Assembly (NCBI RefSeq): GCF_002259415.1
Contig: NZ_NPFY01000028.1
Location: 62,001 to 126,000, forward strand
Origin: Rhodococcus sp. 14-2470-1b
GTDB taxonomy: Bacteria; Actinomycetota; Actinomycetes; Mycobacteriales; Mycobacteriaceae
DNA length: 64,000 nucleotides
Direction: 5' to 3'
In this document: piece by piece, positions 9,610-18,646 of the stretch
Position numbering within the stretch: position 1 is the first letter of the stretch
How the letters are laid out: each line of letters opens with the position of its first letter
The notes under the pieces: model-generated
What the model saw: only the letters and a program-made list of their open reading frames with translations
Told to the model about the DNA's origin: nothing
Databases searched by the model: none
Made by a program: the position numbers and the translations under genes

Positions 9610-9724
9610 CTTCGGTCTCTCTTCGCGTGAAGGGGGAGTACACAAGGTCGACGGATCCGGGTTCATCCCGATCGGACCGTAATGTACTAAACGGTTAAAA
9701 CTGGGCGTCGCTAAATAGTGAACG

Positions 9725-9743
9725 TGACCCGTGCCACGTGTCA
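9725..9743. promoter_or_regulatory. Near-perfect 19-bp dyad upstream of the MHS transporter
   Basis: The arms TGACCCGTG and CACGTGTCA around one base give a dyad with a single mismatched pair, about 115 nt upstream of the transporter start. It is a candidate regulator-binding site of unknown partner. Confidence 0.35.
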
Positions 9744-9768
9744 AGCCCTGATGCGGTATGGCCTACAT

Positions 9769-9783
9769 GTTCGTGATACGAAC
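9769..9783. promoter_or_regulatory. Candidate TetR operator, transporter side
   Basis: A perfect dyad, GTTCGT-GAT-ACGAAC, lies between the TetR gene and the transporter gene. Its 6-bp half-sites are identical to those of the dyad at 10574-10590 on the other side of the TetR gene, which suggests one regulator for both promoters. Confidence 0.5.
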
Positions 9784-9802
9784 ACACGCTGGTGGCCCGA
9801 AA

Positions 9803-10489
9803 CTAGACCTCTGTCGAGGTCAGGAAAGCAATGATCATGTCGCCCAACATTCTCCGAAGATGCTCACGGTGGGATGGGTCGGTGAGGTCGCGCCCGAACA
9901 GAGCCTCGAAGGTGTACCGGTTGGACAGTCTGAACACGCAGAAACTGCTGATGGCCATGTGAATGTCGAGTGCGTCGACGTCGGTTCGAAAAAAACCGTC
10001 GGCCTGGCCTCGCGTCAGGATGCTCTCGAGCAGCTCGGCGGCGGGGTTGCCCAGGTTGCTCAGCGCTTCGGATTTGCGGATGTGCTCGCCGCGAAGGATG
10101 TTCTCGGTGGACACCAGTCGGATGAAATCCGGATTGTGTTCGTGATGGTCGAACGTCAACGACGCGATTGCGCGAATGGCGTCGGTGGGCGAGAGTCCTT
10201 CGGTGTCGAGTTCGCGTTCACGCGCGCGGATCGCGCTGTAGGACCGCTCGAGTACTGCCTGGTAGAGGCGCTCTTTGTCGGTGAAGTAGTAGTAGATCAT
10301 GCGCTTGGTCGTGTGGGTTCGCTCGGCGATCTCGTCGACGCGCGCACCTGCGTAGCCCTTGTCTGCGAATTCACTGGTTGCGACGTCGAGGATATTGCTT
10401 CGCGTGAGGTCGCTGTTTCGCCTGCGCTTGGGGCCGTCCGCACCCGTCTTTGCTGGAGCGGGGTCGCTTCCCGGGCGCGTGGACGTCAT
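9803..10489 (-). CDS. TetR-family transcriptional regulator
   Basis: A 228-residue regulator. The N-terminal TetR DNA-binding domain spans about residues 28-75 (NILDVATSEFADKGY, then VDEIAERTHTTKRMIYYYF). The remaining helical part is the ligand-binding/dimer domain. It is divergent from the quinate/shikimate dehydrogenase gene at 10617 and runs in the same direction as the transporter gene, 193 nt downstream. Matching dyads on both sides of the gene suggest that it represses both units and responds to a quinate- or shikimate-pathway metabolite; the effector is inferred. Confidence 0.85.
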   Translation of the reverse strand: MTSTRPGSDPAPAKTGADGPKRRRNSDLTRSNILDVATSEFADKGYAGARVDEIAERTHTTKRMIYYYFTDKERLYQAVLERSYSAIRARERELDTEGLSPTDAIRAIASLTFDHHEHNPDFIRLVSTENILRGEHIRKSEALSNLGNPAAELLESILTRGQADGFFRTDVDALDIHMAISSFCVFRLSNRYTFEALFGRDLTDPSHREHLRRMLGDMIIAFLTSTEV

Positions 10490-10573
10490 GATCGGAAACT
10501 CTATCCCTGCAAAAAATCCCTCTCGAAGTGTGGGGTAGCGGACATTTTCGTAGTACGCTCGAATAACTCACTA

Positions 10574-10590
10574 GTTCGTACATTACGAAC
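10574..10590. promoter_or_regulatory. Candidate TetR operator in the divergent promoter
   Basis: A perfect dyad, GTTCGTA-CAT-TACGAAC, sits 26 nt before the dehydrogenase start and about 85 nt before the TetR gene. It shares GTTCGT/ACGAAC half-sites with 9769-9783, but the half-sites are 2 bp further apart. Confidence 0.55.
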
Positions 10591-10616
10591 ACGCGCACAA
10601 TCGAGGGAGTCCGGGA

Positions 10617-11507
10617 GTGGACGATTCACTGATCTGCGGTCTGATCGGCACGGGCATCGGCAGGTCGCTGACACCGGCGATGCACGAACGAGAGGGTGCC
10701 GCGCACGGCCTGCGCTACGTCTATCGCATTGTCGACCTGGACGCCGTGGCCGCGACGGTGAACGATCTCGCACGTCTGGTCGACACTGCTGCCGACCTCG
10801 GTTTCCGTGGCCTCAACATCACCCATCCGTGCAAGCAGATCGTCATCGAACACCTCGATGAGCTGTCCGACGACGCAGCCAGTCTCGGCGCCGTCAACAC
10901 GATCCTGTTCGACGGTGGAAGAAAGATCGGTCACAACACCGATTGGTCGGGCTTCGGCCGCAGCTTCCAGCTCGGGCTGGCCGGGGTGTCGATCGATCAC
11001 GCAGTCCTGCTCGGTGCAGGCGGTGCGGGAGCGGCGGTGGCCTACGCGCTGGCGAAAGCAGGCGCCGGTCAGGTCACCGTGGTCGACGCCGACGAGGTGC
11101 GGGCGCGGTCGCTGCTGTCGTCGATGCAGTCGGTGTTCGTCGGGACGACGTTCGTGTCCGCTGTGCCGTCCGACCTTCCGCGTGTGCTGTCCGACGCAGA
11201 CGGCATCGTGCACGCGACGCCGGTCGGTATGGCCGCCCATCCCGGCATTGCATTCGATCCAGCACTGTTGCGAGCGGACCACTGGGTGGCCGAGGTCGTC
11301 TACCGTCCCGCGGAGACCGAGCTGCTCGTCGCCGCTGCGGCACGTGGATGCCGAACGCTGGCCGGCACGGGTATGGCAGTACACCAAGCGGCCGACGCGT
11401 TCCAGATCTTCACCGGACGACCCGCCGACGCAGATCGCATGTCGGCGCACATGCGTGAGCTGATCTCGCTGGAGGAAGCGTCGGCACTGGCAGGGGTGTC
11501 GTCGTGA
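10617..11507 (+). CDS. Quinate/shikimate dehydrogenase (AroE/QsuD type)
   Basis: A 296-residue NAD(P)-dependent dehydrogenase of the shikimate dehydrogenase family, interconverting shikimate with 3-dehydroshikimate or quinate with 3-dehydroquinate. The catalytic pair is Lys73 (NITHPCKQ) and Asp109 (HNTDWSGF), and the nucleotide-binding loop is GAGGAGAA at 133-140. The substrate segment GRSLTPAMHE resembles the catabolic quinate/shikimate enzymes of Corynebacterium rather than biosynthetic AroE. The start is a GTG. The gene overlaps the dehydratase gene by 4 nt and lies beside a pca cluster, so a catabolic role is favoured. Confidence 0.85.
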   Translation: MDDSLICGLIGTGIGRSLTPAMHEREGAAHGLRYVYRIVDLDAVAATVNDLARLVDTAADLGFRGLNITHPCKQIVIEHLDELSDDAASLGAVNTILFDGGRKIGHNTDWSGFGRSFQLGLAGVSIDHAVLLGAGGAGAAVAYALAKAGAGQVTVVDADEVRARSLLSSMQSVFVGTTFVSAVPSDLPRVLSDADGIVHATPVGMAAHPGIAFDPALLRADHWVAEVVYRPAETELLVAAAARGCRTLAGTGMAVHQAADAFQIFTGRPADADRMSAHMRELISLEEASALAGVSS

Positions 11508-13393
11508 CCGCCCCGCGCACCTCCGTGGCGACGGTATCTCTCAGCGGGTCGTTGCGAGAGAAGATGACGGCGATCGCCGACGCGGGATTCGACGGCTTCG
11601 AGGTCTTCGAGGCCGACTTGATCTCGTCGCCGTTCTCGCCGTCCGACATCGCGAAGCAGGCAGCCGATCTCGGGCTGAGCGTCGATCTGTACCAACCGTT
11701 CCGCGACCTGGACAGTGCCGACGACCATCGTTATCGGCGCAATCTGGTTCGGCTGCAGCGCAAGTTCGACGTGATGGAGCAACTCGGGTGCGATCTGCTT
11801 CTGGTGTGCTCGTCGCCGCTGCCCGGCGCGGTGACCGAGGACGAGCGTCTCGTCGAACAACTGCTCGGGGCCGCGGACATCGCCCAGGAACGCGGAATGC
11901 GGCTGGCGTACGAGGCATTGGCATGGGGAATGCACGTCAACACCTACCGCCATGCCTGGGACGTCGTGCGGCGCGCCGATCACGACGCATTCGGCACATG
12001 CCTGGACAGCTTCCACATCCTGTCCCGCGGTGACGACCCGGCCGGCATCTCCGACATTCCGGGGGAGAAGATCTTCTTCCTGCAACTGGCCGACGCGCCG
12101 CGGTTGAAGATGGATGTGCTGCAGTGGTCGAGGCATCACCGGTGCTTCCCCGGGCAGGGAAACTTCGACCTTCCCGAATTCGGCTCCCGAGTGGTCGATT
12201 CCGGGTACGCCGGCCCGTGGTCCTTGGAGATCTTCAACGACGTGTTCCGGGAATCCGCCACCGGCCGCACTGCCGCCGACGCTCACCGATCGTTGCTGTA
12301 CCTGCAGGAGAAAGTAGCCGAGCGCCGTGCGCCGACCTCGTCGGCACTGTTCGAGGCTCCGCAAGCAGGGCCGATCGAGAACATCGTGTCCTTGCGCGTC
12401 GCCGCAGGTCCCATCGAAGCGGGTGAACTCGGCCGGACCCTGCGTCACCTCGGATTCGACATGACCGCTGCGCACAGTCGCCACGGCCTGCAGTTGTTCA
12501 CGCAGGGGCCGCTTGCCGTCGCCGTGGACACCACCGTCGACAGCCTCTGGACGTCGCCCGGTGTGCCCGCCCACCTGCCTGCCGTGGCCCAGATCGGGGT
12601 GCGCAGCGACGATCCGGCCCAATGGCAGACTCGGGCCCGAGCATTCGGTGTCTCCGCCGATTCGGTCTCGATGCCCGGCGTCGCCGGCACCGATCACGAC
12701 GTCGTCAGAATGAGCGTCACCGACGCGGCATCACTCGATCTTCGCAGTCGCGCGAGCGCGGGGGCGTGGCAGTCCGCGTTCGATCTCGTACCACGACAGC
12801 CGGATTCTCCCGCCGCGCCCATCGTCGGGTCCGTCGACCACATCGCTCTCGCCGTACCGGCCGACAGTTGGGACGGCATCATGCTGTTGCTGCGATCGGT
12901 GTTCGGGATGACTCCGCACGAGGGTCAGGACGTGGTCGATGCCGTCGGCACCGTCCGTAGCCAAGCTCTGACGCTACCGACCCAGAACGGCACGATTCGG
13001 CTCTCGCTGAACATGGTCCCCGGCCGGTCGTCGTCCACCGACACGCTCCCGGCGGCACGGCGAGGTGGCGTGAGCCATGTGGGATTCGCGTGCGCCGATG
13101 TGCTGACCGCAGCCGAGCAGATGACGGCCCGCGGGTTCGGGTCGTTGCGAATATCGCCGAACTACTACCTCGATCTCGCTGCCCGGTTCGATCTGGACCA
13201 GGACCTACTGACTCAGTTGGAGAAGCACGGAATCCTTTACGACGCCGACGGTTCCGGTGGCGAGTTCTTCCACTTCTTCACCCCTGTGGTGGGGGAGGAC
13301 CTGTTTTTCGAGGTGTGCGAACGCCGAGGTGGGTACGACGGTTACGGCGAGGTCAACTCGGCAGTGCGGCTCGCGGCCCAGCTGCAGAGGTGA
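11504..13393 (+). CDS. qsuB: 3-Dehydroshikimate dehydratase, QsuB-type two-domain protein
   Basis: A 629-residue fusion that dehydrates 3-dehydroshikimate to protocatechuate. Residues 1 to about 290 form a sugar-isomerase/AP-endonuclease-like TIM barrel, the catalytic dehydratase part. About 300-629 is a 4-hydroxyphenylpyruvate-dioxygenase-like vicinal oxygen chelate region with probable iron ligands His446 (VDHIALAVP), His525 (GVSHVGFA) and Glu603 (FFEVCERR). This is the architecture of Corynebacterium glutamicum QsuB; annotation as a plain dioxygenase would be misleading. It is translationally coupled to the dehydrogenase gene (ATGA-like 4-nt overlap) and supplies substrate to PcaHG nearby. 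Confidence 0.88.
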   Translation: MTAPRTSVATVSLSGSLREKMTAIADAGFDGFEVFEADLISSPFSPSDIAKQAADLGLSVDLYQPFRDLDSADDHRYRRNLVRLQRKFDVMEQLGCDLLLVCSSPLPGAVTEDERLVEQLLGAADIAQERGMRLAYEALAWGMHVNTYRHAWDVVRRADHDAFGTCLDSFHILSRGDDPAGISDIPGEKIFFLQLADAPRLKMDVLQWSRHHRCFPGQGNFDLPEFGSRVVDSGYAGPWSLEIFNDVFRESATGRTAADAHRSLLYLQEKVAERRAPTSSALFEAPQAGPIENIVSLRVAAGPIEAGELGRTLRHLGFDMTAAHSRHGLQLFTQGPLAVAVDTTVDSLWTSPGVPAHLPAVAQIGVRSDDPAQWQTRARAFGVSADSVSMPGVAGTDHDVVRMSVTDAASLDLRSRASAGAWQSAFDLVPRQPDSPAAPIVGSVDHIALAVPADSWDGIMLLLRSVFGMTPHEGQDVVDAVGTVRSQALTLPTQNGTIRLSLNMVPGRSSSTDTLPAARRGGVSHVGFACADVLTAAEQMTARGFGSLRISPNYYLDLAARFDLDQDLLTQLEKHGILYDADGSGGEFFHFFTPVVGEDLFFEVCERRGGYDGYGEVNSAVRLAAQLQR

Positions 13394-13395
13394 GG

Positions 13396-13434
13396 TCTCG
13401 GACGTGGGATGCACGGTGCATCCCACGTCCGAGA
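13396..13434. terminator. Long perfect hairpin between convergent qsuB and pcaF
   Basis: A 19-bp perfect stem (13396-13414 with 13416-13434) around one base, in the 45-nt gap between two convergent genes. There is no T-run, so it may act as a bidirectional terminator or transcript stabiliser. Confidence 0.6.
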
Positions 13435-13438
13435 ATGG

Positions 13439-14650
13439 TCAGCTCAGGCGTTCGAATACCGCGGCGAGGCCTTGACCGCCACCGATGCACATGGTTTCGA
13501 GGCCGTACCGCGCTTGTCGACGGTTCATTTCGCGCAGCAGTGTCGCGAGGATCCGTCCGCCGGTCGCGCCGACGGGGTGACCCAGCGAGATTCCCGAACC
13601 GTTGGGGTTGAGCCGGGGGTCGTCGGGCTCGATTCCCCAGGTGCGCAGCACCGCAAGAGTTTGTGCGGCGAACGCTTCGTTGAGTTCGACGACGTCCATG
13701 TCGGCGAGCGTGAGTCCGACGCGGCCGAGTGCCTTTTCGCTTGCGGGTACCGGTCCGATGCCCATGGTGCGCGGAGGCACGCCGGCCACGGCCCAGCTGA
13801 CAAGTTTGGCTATCGGACGCAGGCCCAGTGCCGCAGCTTTCTCCGGTGTGGTGACGATGGCCAGCGCTGCCCCGTCGTTCTGCCCGCTGGCGTTGCCCGC
13901 GGTCACCGTCGAGTCGGGGTCGATCTTCCCGCGAATGGGGCGTAGTGCGGACAGCGTCTCGACATTGGTGTCCGCGCGGGGGTGCTCGTCGGTGTCGACC
14001 ACCAGCGCATCACCTTTGCGCTGCGGTACCGAGACCCCGACGATCTCCTCGGCGAAGACACCGTTCTTCTGTGCGGCAACGGCCTTGTGATGCGACAGCA
14101 CGGCGAGCTCGTCCTGGTCGTGTCGACTGATCGAGAACTCGGCACGAAGATTCTCGGCCGTTTCGATCATCCCTCCCGGTACCGGGAAGTTCTTGCCACC
14201 TGCGGTGACGCGTGCGCGTGCAAGTCGATCGGACAGCGCCACGGCTTCTGCTTTGACGCCCCAGCGCATCCCGGTCGCGTAGAACTCGGCCTGGCTCATG
14301 CTTTCGACGCCGCCCGCAAGGACGAGGTCGTTGCCACCGGACTGAACCTGCATGCATGCCTGAAGGACGGCCTGCAGTCCGGAGCCGCACCGGCGGTCGA
14401 CCTGCTGACCGGGGACTTCGATTCCCAGCCCCGCGTCGAGCGCGGCAACTCGTCCGATCGCAGGGGCGTCACCGTTGGGCGATGCCTGACCGAGGATGAC
14501 GTCGTCGACATCCGATCCCGAGATGCCGGTGCGGGCGACGAGTTCGGTGATGACGGTCGACGCGAGCGCTTCGGGTGTGATGTCGCGGAACACCCCGCCG
14601 AATCGGCCGATGGGGGTGCGGAGTGGTTCGCAGATTACGGCATCAGGCAT
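13439..14650 (-). CDS. pcaF: Beta-ketoadipyl-CoA thiolase (acetyl-CoA acyltransferase)
   Basis: A 403-residue thiolase that cleaves 3-oxoadipyl-CoA to succinyl-CoA and acetyl-CoA, the last step of the beta-ketoadipate pathway. The nucleophile is Cys88 (RRCGSGLQA), with His358 (SLGHPVGATG) and Cys388 (CIGGGQG) completing the active site. The final loop reads GGGQG rather than the commoner GGGMG. It is the last gene of pcaHGBLRF and overlaps pcaR by 8 nt. An ordinary acetoacetyl-CoA thiolase is the alternative by sequence alone, but the position in the operon decides for PcaF. Confidence 0.9.
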   Translation of the reverse strand: MPDAVICEPLRTPIGRFGGVFRDITPEALASTVITELVARTGISGSDVDDVILGQASPNGDAPAIGRVAALDAGLGIEVPGQQVDRRCGSGLQAVLQACMQVQSGGNDLVLAGGVESMSQAEFYATGMRWGVKAEAVALSDRLARARVTAGGKNFPVPGGMIETAENLRAEFSISRHDQDELAVLSHHKAVAAQKNGVFAEEIVGVSVPQRKGDALVVDTDEHPRADTNVETLSALRPIRGKIDPDSTVTAGNASGQNDGAALAIVTTPEKAAALGLRPIAKLVSWAVAGVPPRTMGIGPVPASEKALGRVGLTLADMDVVELNEAFAAQTLAVLRTWGIEPDDPRLNPNGSGISLGHPVGATGGRILATLLREMNRRQARYGLETMCIGGGQGLAAVFERLS

Positions 14651-15473
14651 GACGATTTCCTTTGTGGTCGGTCGATTGTGAATGCACGCGGTAGAGATCG
14701 GTTTCGATCGCAGCCGCTGCGCGCAACAGAGCGGGCAACAGATGTTCGCGCACGGCGTCCGCGCTGTGGCGGGCCGCTTGAGTGGACACGTTCGCAGCCG
14801 CCACGACCACCCCGGAGTGGTCTCGGACAGGGGCCGCGATGGATCGCAGGCCTTCCTCCAGCTCCTGGTCGACGAGGCAGTACCCCTGGGCGCGTACCGA
14901 ATCGAGTTCTGCGCGCAGAGATGGGATGTCGGTGATGGTGCGGCCGGTGATCGGTCTCAGCTCCACCCGGTGCAGGTATGCGTCGAGCTTGTCCCTCGGC
15001 AGCCCGGCGAGCAGTACGCGACCCATCGACGTCGCGAATGCGGGGAAGCGAGTCCCGATGGTGATGGCGACGGTCATGATGCGGCTGACTGGAACACGTG
15101 CCACGTACACGACGTCGTCGCCGTCGAGTATCGATACCGACGACGATTCGCGGACCTGCTCGGCGAGTGCTTCGAGATGCGGTCCGGCGACGTCGGGCAA
15201 CGACAGTGAAGACAGGTAGCTGTATCCCAACTCAAGTACACGGGGGGTGAGCCAGAACATGGAACCGTCGCTGCGCACATACCCGAGTTCGACGAGGGTG
15301 AGCAGGAAACGTCGCGCTGTCGCTCTGGTCAGGTCGGTGGTCTTCGCTACGTCCGTCAGCGTGCGTCGAGGATGCTCGGCATCGAACGCTCTGATCACCG
15401 CGAGTCCACGTGCGAGCGACTGCACGTAATCCGGTGACGGGCCTGGCTGCTCGCTCGGACCGGGCCGGGTCAT
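14643..15473 (-). CDS. pcaR: IclR-family regulator of protocatechuate catabolism
   Basis: A 276-residue IclR-type regulator. The N-terminal winged helix-turn-helix spans about residues 15-75 (SLARGLAVIRAFDAEHPR, then VAKTTDLTRATARRFLLTLV). The effector domain follows, with the IclR signature near GTRFPAFATSMGRVLLA. PcaR proteins respond to beta-ketoadipate or protocatechuate. The gene sits inside the operon it is expected to control, overlapping pcaL by 4 nt and pcaF by 8 nt, so it should be self-regulated. The likely DNA targets are the dyads between pcaH and pcaI. Confidence 0.88.
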   Translation of the reverse strand: MTRPGPSEQPGPSPDYVQSLARGLAVIRAFDAEHPRRTLTDVAKTTDLTRATARRFLLTLVELGYVRSDGSMFWLTPRVLELGYSYLSSLSLPDVAGPHLEALAEQVRESSSVSILDGDDVVYVARVPVSRIMTVAITIGTRFPAFATSMGRVLLAGLPRDKLDAYLHRVELRPITGRTITDIPSLRAELDSVRAQGYCLVDQELEEGLRSIAAPVRDHSGVVVAAANVSTQAARHSADAVREHLLPALLRAAAAIETDLYRVHSQSTDHKGNRHA

Positions 15474-16645
15474 GTCGCTTCCGATCCTCGGTGCTCGGCC
15501 AGTGCGGCGTTGGCCAGCGCGAACGCCGCATTGCTGTTCGGTACCCCCGCGTACACCGCGGTGTGGAGGAAGACTTCGGCCATCTCGTCAGCATCCAGTC
15601 CTGCGCGCAGTGCTGCCTTGATGTGCATGTCCAGCTCGTGCTGATTGCCGACGGCGGTCAGAATCGCGAGAGTCAGCAAACGCCGGGTGCGGTGGTCGAG
15701 GCCATCTCGGGCCCACACGTCGCCCCAGGCGGTCCGAGTGATGAAGTCCTGGAACGGCGCCGTGAACGCGGTTGTGCGCTGGATGCTGGCGTCGACATGT
15801 GCGTCGCCGAGTACCGCTCGCCGCACACTCGTTCCTGCTCGATGTGCCGCCGCACGGCCCGCGTCGTACGTGTCGCCGGCGATGTGGCGAACGATCAAAC
15901 CGGTGATGATGCCCGCTTGTTCGACGTTCGCGAGATGCGCGGCGTCGGTAAGAACATGAAAGTCCGAGCGGGCGATACCGTCGGCAAGAATCTGCATGTC
16001 CGACGGTGTCGTCGCCGGGTCCTGCTCACCGGCGACCACCAGTGTAGGCACACTGATCCGTCCGAGATCTGCGCGGTTGTCCCACTGCGACAATGCTTCG
16101 CACGACGCGGCATATCCCTCGTCGGACGTCGACGAGATCATCTCCCTGTGGCGGGCCGCGAGTTCGCCGTCGCGTGCGATCAGTTCGGGAGTGAACCACC
16201 GCGAGAGCACGGCGTCCGCGAGCGAGTCGGTTCCTTTCTCGCGTACTGCTGCTGCGCGCTCTGTCCAGGACTGCGGCTCGCCGAATCGCGCAGACGTACA
16301 GAGCAGTGTGAGACCGACGACTCGCGCCGGGCGGTGGACGGCAATCCACTGCGCGATCGCCCCGCCGAGCGAGAGGCCGACCAGATGGACCCGGTCCCGG
16401 CCGAGTGAATCCATTACGGCCAGAACGTCTTCTGCCATCTCCCGTACCGAGTAGGGCCCCGGTGGAGTAGGTGACGAACCGTGACCGCGGAGGTCGACGG
16501 CGACGACGTCGGCGACGTGCACCAGACCCGAGATCTGCGGATCCCACATCGAGCGATCGGACCCGAGAGATCCGACCAGCACGACGGTGGTGCTGCAGTT
16601 CTCGGGGCCGTGTGCGAGGTCGTAGGACAGTTCGACGGTCATCAT
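15470..16645 (-). CDS. pcaL: 3-Oxoadipate enol-lactonase / 4-carboxymuconolactone decarboxylase fusion
   Basis: A 391-residue bifunctional enzyme. Residues 1 to about 255 are an alpha/beta-hydrolase (PcaD-like), with the nucleophile Ser92 (GLSLGG), the acid near GEQDPATTP and the histidine in DAAHLANVEQ. Residues about 270-391 are a carboxymuconolactone decarboxylase (PcaC-like), with the GNQHELDMHIKAAL signature. Together they convert 4-carboxymuconolactone to 3-oxoadipate. The fused form is usual in actinobacteria. The start is the first ATG of an ATGATG, at 16645, overlapping pcaB by 4 nt; the second, at 16642, has better spacing to GAAGGAG and is equally possible. Confidence 0.92.
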   Translation of the reverse strand: MMTVELSYDLAHGPENCSTTVVLVGSLGSDRSMWDPQISGLVHVADVVAVDLRGHGSSPTPPGPYSVREMAEDVLAVMDSLGRDRVHLVGLSLGGAIAQWIAVHRPARVVGLTLLCTSARFGEPQSWTERAAAVREKGTDSLADAVLSRWFTPELIARDGELAARHREMISSTSDEGYAASCEALSQWDNRADLGRISVPTLVVAGEQDPATTPSDMQILADGIARSDFHVLTDAAHLANVEQAGIITGLIVRHIAGDTYDAGRAAAHRAGTSVRRAVLGDAHVDASIQRTTAFTAPFQDFITRTAWGDVWARDGLDHRTRRLLTLAILTAVGNQHELDMHIKAALRAGLDADEMAEVFLHTAVYAGVPNSNAAFALANAALAEHRGSEAT

Positions 16646-17976
16646 GCTCCTTCGTTTCGAGCTCGGACTCGGACCAGCACGCGATCGACGATGTCGCCGG
16701 CGTGGCCCAGATAGCCTGTCGGGTCGAGAAGTTCCCGTACGTCGGCAGGGGTGAGGAATGCAGTGATGCCGGAATCGGATTCGAGCGGCAGACCGGAAGC
16801 GCACGCCGCAGTGACGATGCTCCTCGCGTCGTCGGTGTGCGCTCCGAGTGCCGTGGTGACCCGTTCGGCCAACAGCACGCCGTGGGTGAGGGCGAGATTG
16901 CCGGCCATCGCTTCGGGGTTCGCGCGCAGACCGGACAAGCTCACTGCCAGCCGGTGTGCGGCGCCTGCAGTCAGCCGAAGCAAGTCCGTCAGCGTCTCCC
17001 ATTCCGCATGCCAGGCGCCCGATGCACGTTGGTGATCGTGCGCCATCGCGGACAGGATCGTCGATACGAGGCCCGGCACGCGTATGGCAGCCGCACGTGC
17101 GGCGACGGCGGCGACGGGGTTCTGCTTGTGCGGCATGGCAGAAGAGCCGCCGGGGGCGGCTTCGGAGACCTCGGAGACCTCCGTGGATGCGAGAAGAGTG
17201 ATGTCGAGCGCGGGTTTGCCGACGGCCCCCGCCACGATCCCGAGGGTCGACGCGATCTCGCCGATGCGAGTGCGGTCGGTATGCCAGGGGATGGTCTGCC
17301 GCGCGAGGCCCAACTGGTCGGCGAGCGAGTCGGCCACCTCCAGGCCGCAGGGGAACAAGGCCGCCGATGTGCCCGCGGCGCCGCCGAACTGGACCGACAG
17401 GGACGACTCGACTCGTGCCACATCTTCGTCGGCACGAAGGAGACCCGCAGTCCAGCTCGCGGCGACGGCCCCGAACGTTGTCGGAAGTGCTTGCTGTCCC
17501 AGCGTTCTCGCCACCGTCGGCGTGTCGCGATGGCGGCGAGCGAGATCGGCCCCGGCAGCGATGGCGTCGTCGAGGGACACACGGATGACGCCGAGGACGC
17601 GCTTGGTGAGGATCATCAGCGCCGTGTCGAGAATGTCCTGACTGGTCGCTCCGGGGTGTACTGCACTGCCGGGAACACCGTGCTCGGCCACAGCCGCGCG
17701 CAGCATCTTCACCAACGGGATGACCGGATTACCGCCCGCGACCGACAGTGCACCGAGATCCGCGGGGTCCACCGCGCCCGGTAGACCCAACTCCGACGCG
17801 ACCTCGGTCACCTGTCGAGCATGGACGGAATCGACGACGCCGTGTTCGGCTGCGGCACGTGACAGAGCAGCCTCGGTGTGGAGCATCGCCGTCACCCAGG
17901 CCTGATCCGACACCAGTGCAGCAGCCTCGGCGGCACCGAACGTGGGATCGAACAGCGGTCCTCGCGTGGTGGTCAT
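16642..17976 (-). CDS. pcaB: 3-Carboxy-cis,cis-muconate cycloisomerase
   Basis: A 444-residue member of the fumarase/argininosuccinate lyase superfamily that lactonises beta-carboxymuconate to 4-carboxymuconolactone. The family signature GGSSAMPHKQNPV is present in the middle of the protein, after GATSQDILDTALM. The ATG at 17976 gives MTTTRGPLFDPTFG; an in-frame extension to 18051 would run into pcaG. It lies 16 nt after pcaG and overlaps pcaL by 4 nt. Confidence 0.92.
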   Translation of the reverse strand: MTTTRGPLFDPTFGAAEAAALVSDQAWVTAMLHTEAALSRAAAEHGVVDSVHARQVTEVASELGLPGAVDPADLGALSVAGGNPVIPLVKMLRAAVAEHGVPGSAVHPGATSQDILDTALMILTKRVLGVIRVSLDDAIAAGADLARRHRDTPTVARTLGQQALPTTFGAVAASWTAGLLRADEDVARVESSLSVQFGGAAGTSAALFPCGLEVADSLADQLGLARQTIPWHTDRTRIGEIASTLGIVAGAVGKPALDITLLASTEVSEVSEAAPGGSSAMPHKQNPVAAVAARAAAIRVPGLVSTILSAMAHDHQRASGAWHAEWETLTDLLRLTAGAAHRLAVSLSGLRANPEAMAGNLALTHGVLLAERVTTALGAHTDDARSIVTAACASGLPLESDSGITAFLTPADVRELLDPTGYLGHAGDIVDRVLVRVRARNEGA

Positions 17977-17992
17977 GACTCGCTTTCGTTCG

Positions 17993-18646
17993 TCACAGCT
18001 CGAAGAACGGGGTTTCGTCGCCGTTCGGGTCCTCGTCCTGAAGTACCACATTCAGGTGGTATCCGGTGGGGGTCGCCGTTGCCACGAGTTTCGCCGCCTG
18101 GCGATCGTTCAACTGCGAGAGCACCGGATCCGACGCGTTGGCTTCGGTTTCGTCGGGAAAGTAGAGGCGGGTGACGAGACGCTCGAGTACACCGCGAGCA
18201 AAGATGCCGATGTCGATGTGCGGGGCTTCGACGAGATCGTTCTCGGCTGGAAGGGCGCCGGGTTTGACGGTGTGGATCGTTGCGGTGCCGGTGTGGTCCG
18301 CGACGGCACGGCCGAACCCGCGGAAGCCCGCGGGGGTCGCTGACCGACGGCCTCGTGGGTCGTCGGCGTGATCGAACCGACCGGACGCATCCGCTTGCCA
18401 CGTCTCGATCATCGCGTCGGCCAGCGGTGTGCGATGGCCGTCGACGACGGTCACCGAGATGTCCACGGCCCCTTCGGTACCCACCGGGACCACGTCGGGG
18501 CCGTCCGGCCAGGGCAATCCGATGTGCAGGTAAGGGCCGACGGTCTGAGACGGTGTTTGTCCGAACGGAACCGTCGTGAAGTTGCTGCCCGGCGCGACCG
18601 GGTATCGAGGCGACAGGATGCCGCTCTCGGACACGGGCTCAGTCAT
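17993..18646 (-). CDS. pcaG: Protocatechuate 3,4-dioxygenase alpha subunit
   Basis: A 217-residue subunit that pairs with PcaH. It shares the intradiol dioxygenase fold (TPSQTVGPYLHIGLPW near residues 31-46, then AMIETWQADASGRFDH) but lacks the iron-ligand tyrosines and histidines, as alpha subunits do. The ATG at 18646 overlaps the pcaH stop by 8 nt (ATGACTGA), indicating translational coupling and equal stoichiometry. Confidence 0.93.
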   Translation of the reverse strand: MTEPVSESGILSPRYPVAPGSNFTTVPFGQTPSQTVGPYLHIGLPWPDGPDVVPVGTEGAVDISVTVVDGHRTPLADAMIETWQADASGRFDHADDPRGRRSATPAGFRGFGRAVADHTGTATIHTVKPGALPAENDLVEAPHIDIGIFARGVLERLVTRLYFPDETEANASDPVLSQLNDRQAAKLVATATPTGYHLNVVLQDEDPNGDETPFFEL

